This document shows positions 60,402 through 64,000 of a DNA stretch of 64,000 bases, piece by piece. Source of the stretch: Rhodosorus marinus (Eukaryota > Rhodophyta > Stylonematophyceae > Stylonematales > Stylonemataceae); the NCBI GenBank assembly GCA_029953675.1, contig JAMWBK010000006.1:930001-994000 (forward strand), read 5' to 3'. Both the position numbers and the translations under genes were made by a program. Below the pieces are notes generated by a model. The model made no database searches. It had not been told where the DNA came from and worked only from the letters and a program-made list of their open reading frames with translations. Within the stretch, counting starts at the first letter, position 1. Each line of letters opens with the position of its first letter.

Positions 60402-62878
60402 ATGGGCTTTTGGGGAGGTGGGGGTGGGAGGGAGATTAGGAGGGTTAGGCGAGCGGCTGTTTACACTGGCGTTCTGCTTGCCTCTTGTTATTTATTTGGA
60501 GCTCTTGAAGATTGGGTAGGAATTGGTGAAAAGGAAAGTGTCGGCCTTGAAGTGTCGTCAAGGATCCTTACCAGGGTCCCTGTGTTAGGCGAGGATGAAA
60601 TGACGTGTGTGAAGGAAGTGATGGCTCAGAGAGACGTGGCATCTGCAACTCGATGTACTGGGATTAAGAGGTGTGTTTCCGAAGGAAGGCTGTCGGAAGC
60701 GGAGGACTTTATAGGTTATTTGGAGCTCCATTTCTGCCGAATTGCGGGGGAAAATTGGATTTCCATTCCGCTCTTTTCTCTATTCCTGGCGTCCCTAATT
60801 TACATCATGATCTGGATTGCCGACGACTACCTATCACCCTCGCTTGCGGGGATCGCTGATGTTCTCCAGCTTTCTCCAGAAGTAGCAGGGGTCACATTCC
60901 TCGCTCTCGGAAACGGAGCACCGGATATCAGGTACGCACAGAGTGGAGTGCCTCGGATCTCGACCGATACCAGCCCGTTGAGAAATTCTTACTAGGCTGA
61001 CAAGAAGAATACCTGATTTACTGTTCTTGTTCGGCAGTTCGACGTTTGCGTCTGTACAGTCTAAGACTTTCTCTATAGCGGCCTCCGAACTAATTGGTTC
61101 GGCCATGTTTATCACTACAGTTGTGGTCGCGTCGGTTGGTTGGGTCTCGCATGCTGCGCTGGACCGCAGGTCGTTCCTGCACAATGCGATATTTCTACTC
61201 GGGGCTGTCGTTGCGCTGACCTCAGTGATCTACCGCGGCCAGATCCAGCTCTTCGAAGCCGGATTCTTCATCCTCTACTATTGTGCTTACCTTTTTCTGG
61301 TCCTGTACATGGAGTCCAATGGTAAAGGCAAAATATCACGTTCAATGCAGTGGAGTAAGTTCGGTGGAAACCCGTTGCCACACCCAACGGCTGCTCTCGT
61401 GACCTAATGCTTTCATGTTCGAATTGCTTCTTTTGCAGAAGCTGAGGGTGCTGATGTGGAGGAATCTGATGGCGAAGATATAACCATTCGCTCAATTGAC
61501 CGTCTGAATGCAAATATGTGCATGGACGTGGCCTATGAGTCTGTGCAACTAGAAGAATCGGATGACGGGGAAACGCCTCGTTCAGACCTTGCAATATCAG
61601 ATTCAGATGTAGAAATCGCTGGTGGGGAATCCAAACTAGGAGCAAGTTTAAACGAACTTTTACGATCAACAACGGAACTGCTGAGATCGACGCGGGAGCT
61701 TTTCGTGGGGTTCCAGCAGAAGTTTAGAGTGGTGTTCAACTTTCCACAGACCCCACTTCAGCACATTCTACGCTTTACGGTTCCTCCGATGGTGCGACCT
61801 GATGACGAATGGAACCCATGGGCGCGTTTTACGTTTCTGATGGTGCCAATTACTCTGCCCCTGTTCATTGCTGCGGTATTGGGCTGGCTTCATGTTGAAT
61901 TGTTTTTCAAGATTCCGTTGTGGTGAGTACCATCACGGGGTTCAAAGCAGAGGCCTTTTACAACGTTTTGGCTGCAGACAGGCTGGTCTCCAACGCATCG
62001 TAGCGCCCTGACGAATTGGCGTCGTCTGTGCAACTGTTCAGGTCCCTCATTGTTATTTTTGGTTGCGCCGCGAGCGCGGTGTTGTTTTTCATGCTGCCGA
62101 AGGATGAAGCACCCGATCTAGGTCTCGCTGCGTACCTGATAGGGTTTGTCGCCTGCGTTTTTTGGTTGTTTGTTACCGCGAGAGAGGTTGTTCGGGTATT
62201 GAAGGCAATCGGCACGTTGCTGCGGGTATGTCCGACGTTAATCATTCTGGAGATTTAATTACTCCGTCTCTTGATGCCACAGTTGCTGATATTTCTCTGC
62301 CCATTCTGTGACTCAGATTTCATATTCGATTCTTGGAATGACCGTGCTTGCGTGGGGCAACTCTATAGGGGACGTGGTATCGAATTCGGCAATTGCCAAG
62401 CAGGGGAGCCCGAAAACGGCTGTTGCTGCTTGTCTGAGCTCCCCGCTGTTCAACTTAGTCTTTTCGCTCGGGGCTGCGCTTACTATTCAATGCATCCAGC
62501 AATACCCAGAGCCGTACATGTAAGCACTTCACGGCTCCAATGTGCGCTTGACAAACCTGGCCGCGTCGTGCACCATGTACTGACCAACGCGGCACTGGAT
62601 TGTTTTAGGGTTAAGCACATGGGGGCTCCTTTTTTCAATACGGTAGCATTCCTGTGCTTCGGTTTGATCATGACTGCTGTCGTTGTGTCAAGAAACAACT
62701 ATGTGGTTACGAGGGGCTACGCCAAGATTCTTCTAGGCCTGTACGTAACCTATGGGGTCGTCAATATAATGGTTGTTACGTAAGTGGACACACTATGTAG
62801 GGGTACAATGAGTTGAGCGAGTTGCTAACATGCGATGCTTCGTTCTCTATTAGCTTGCATGTTAAGCTCCCTTGGTGA
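60402..62878 (+). CDS. cation/calcium exchanger (CCX / NCLX-type, CaCA superfamily)
   Basis: Seven exons (60402-60931, 61038-61321, 61439-61922, 62042-62225, 62317-62519, 62609-62779, 62854-62878; introns 106, 117, 119, 91, 89 and 74 nt) give 626 residues of a multi-pass membrane antiporter. The alpha-1 repeat reads SPEVAGVTFLALGNGAPDI and continues SSTFASV across intron 1; the alpha-2 repeat reads TVLAWGNSIGDVVSNSAIAK. The G(N)GAPD and GNSxGD signatures place it with SLC8B1/NCLX and plant CCX exchangers, which move Na+ or K+ against Ca2+ or other cations. Hydrophobic segments flank both repeats, and an acidic Ser-rich cytosolic loop (about 61439-61740) lies between them. The first segment (VYTGVLLASCYLFGAL) is a possible signal anchor. 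The final 25-nt exon (CTAAC branch site, ctattag acceptor) replaces a premature TAA at 62781 and ends in LHVKLPW. Mitochondrial, vacuolar and plasma-membrane locations are all possible. Confidence 0.92.
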
Positions 62879-64000
62879 GACCGGACAGCGTGCTTTCGGC
62901 TGCTAAACTTGTGTATTGGAAAGAATTGAGAAGAGCGTCCAACCTCGGTGGATGCGCGGTAGGCTTACTAATCCATTGAATCAAAACCAGGACGTCGCAG
63001 GGAGGCATTTAGAAAATGAATCATACTCAAACGCACTGGATGTGCAAGATCTATGATTTACATCCCAATCCCCCGAGTTCCAGATTCGTGCAAACTAACA
63101 CTATATAAATTGAAACCAAAAGCTCTTGACTAGCCCACTCGCTCCATATTGCGGCACTCGCGGAACGCGAGCCCCGATCGCTCGCTACAAGTTCCACCCC
63201 GCGGCTCACAGTTTAAGAAATGGGAAGCGAAAATGGGAAGGCGGCGTCCGTAGCCAACACCCAACCTCTACCTTTGAGATGGGTCGAACCAGGTCTGCTT
63301 TGGAAAGTGGCTTCGTCGTCGTGCGACACTACTATGCTAAACAAGCAGGCTCCTAAAACCCTAACTAAATCTCTTGCTCGAAGCGAAACCCCAAAAACCC
63401 CCTAGAGGATCTACCCAAGAACCGGGTTGACTGGTGACTAGAGCTTTGATCAAGCCCATCGCGACTGACTGACTGACATTCACCAGCAGACTAACAACCG
63501 ACCACTACCCTTCGACTATACTAGACATGATTACAGCCTTTACATCAGAAGAGAGAAAAAAAAAGAAACGCCATAGACAGCCCATTCACCACACCCTATA
63601 GGGCAACCAGCTCCTATGACAACCACCACATTCTTCCAAATCGAAGCTGTGGGACAGCAGATATCACCCAAGGGACAGGAAACACCCGTCTCTTTTTTTA
63701 CATTTCACAAACGTCCAAAAAACATCACATTTCCTTTTTTTTTCCTGCAAAAATATCCGGCACCACTCCCCCCCCCTCCCGCCACTAAAACATCTTTCTA
63801 TTAAAAAAACCAATATTCAATCCATTTGTATATTTTGACTGCATATTTATATTTTGAACAAAATTTCTACTCAAAAATCCTTATCGGAAAGAAACAAAAC
63901 TAGGGGTTACGAGATTTTCTTTTTTACTTCGACTGGAAATTAGTTCGATATTTTCTTTCCCTCCTAAGAAAAGCCCTACACCCACTCTCTCAACCTTTAT
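62879..64000. other. spacer to window end, 1.1 kb
   Basis: No gene recognised; C- and A-rich tracts near 63.7 kb. Confidence 0.6.

Noticed and set aside
1-64000. tRNA, rRNA, CRISPR array, integron or complete transposable element
   Set aside because: Scanned for and not seen; the short repeats present are simple or local tandem repeats.

Overview
This is nuclear DNA from an intron-rich microbial eukaryote. Almost every recognisable gene is split by short GT-AG introns. Those I could place exactly are about 74-152 nt long, several with a CTAAC-like branch site 10-40 nt before the AG. Genes lie on both strands without operons and are separated by gene-poor spacers of 0.3-4.6 kb rich in homopolymer tracts and short tandem repeats. 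I see no rRNA, tRNA, CRISPR, phage or complete transposon. The gene set (lumazine synthase, starch-type pullulanase, YqeH-type GTPase, septation GTPase Spg1, propionyl-CoA carboxylase, malonyl-CoA synthetase) argues against an animal. It fits an alga or related protist that stores starch or a similar glucan; the exact lineage cannot be fixed from this window.

Layout: 1-3.7 kb, 3' part of a CPSF_A/SF3B3/DDB1-family beta-propeller gene (+). 6.8-8.3 kb, PWWP-domain chromatin protein (+). 8.7-9.3 kb, lumazine synthase (-). 11.2-12.1 kb, Spg1/Tem1 GTPase (+). 15.2-16.0 kb, R3H-domain protein (+). 16.6-22.3 kb, large type I pullulanase with three CBM41-like modules (-). 25.9-27.8 kb, propionyl-CoA carboxylase beta chain (-). 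28.6-29.5 kb, CCDC25 homologue (-). 30.6-31.6 kb, SETD9-like SET protein (-). 33.1-35.5 kb, YqeH-type circularly permuted GTPase (+). 37.0-37.9 kb, ETF beta (+). 39.5-41.8 kb, NDOR1/Tah18 diflavin reductase (+). 42.3-43.4 kb, NMNAT (-). 44.5-46.2 kb, ACSF3-type malonyl-CoA synthetase (-). 48.5-49.6 kb, SGNH hydrolase (+). 54.2-56.3 kb, PH-domain AGC kinase (+). 56.6-57.9 kb, HAD phosphatase (-). 58.6-59.0 kb, possible PP2C fragment (-). 60.4-62.9 kb, cation/calcium exchanger (+).

Functional links: several genes serve mitochondrial acyl-CoA oxidation or carboxylation (PCC beta, ETF beta, ACSF3-like). Several make or use flavin and pyridine nucleotides (lumazine synthase makes the riboflavin precursor; ETF beta and NDOR1 belong to flavin-dependent electron transfer; NMNAT makes NAD). 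This grouping is probably chance in a eukaryotic genome. The most unusual gene is the pullulanase, whose CBM41-type starch-binding modules are otherwise a bacterial feature, yet the gene is full of introns. Exon boundaries were worked out by hand from splice consensus plus reading-frame continuity; where intron coordinates are listed in an entry, the total coding length came out as a whole number of codons.
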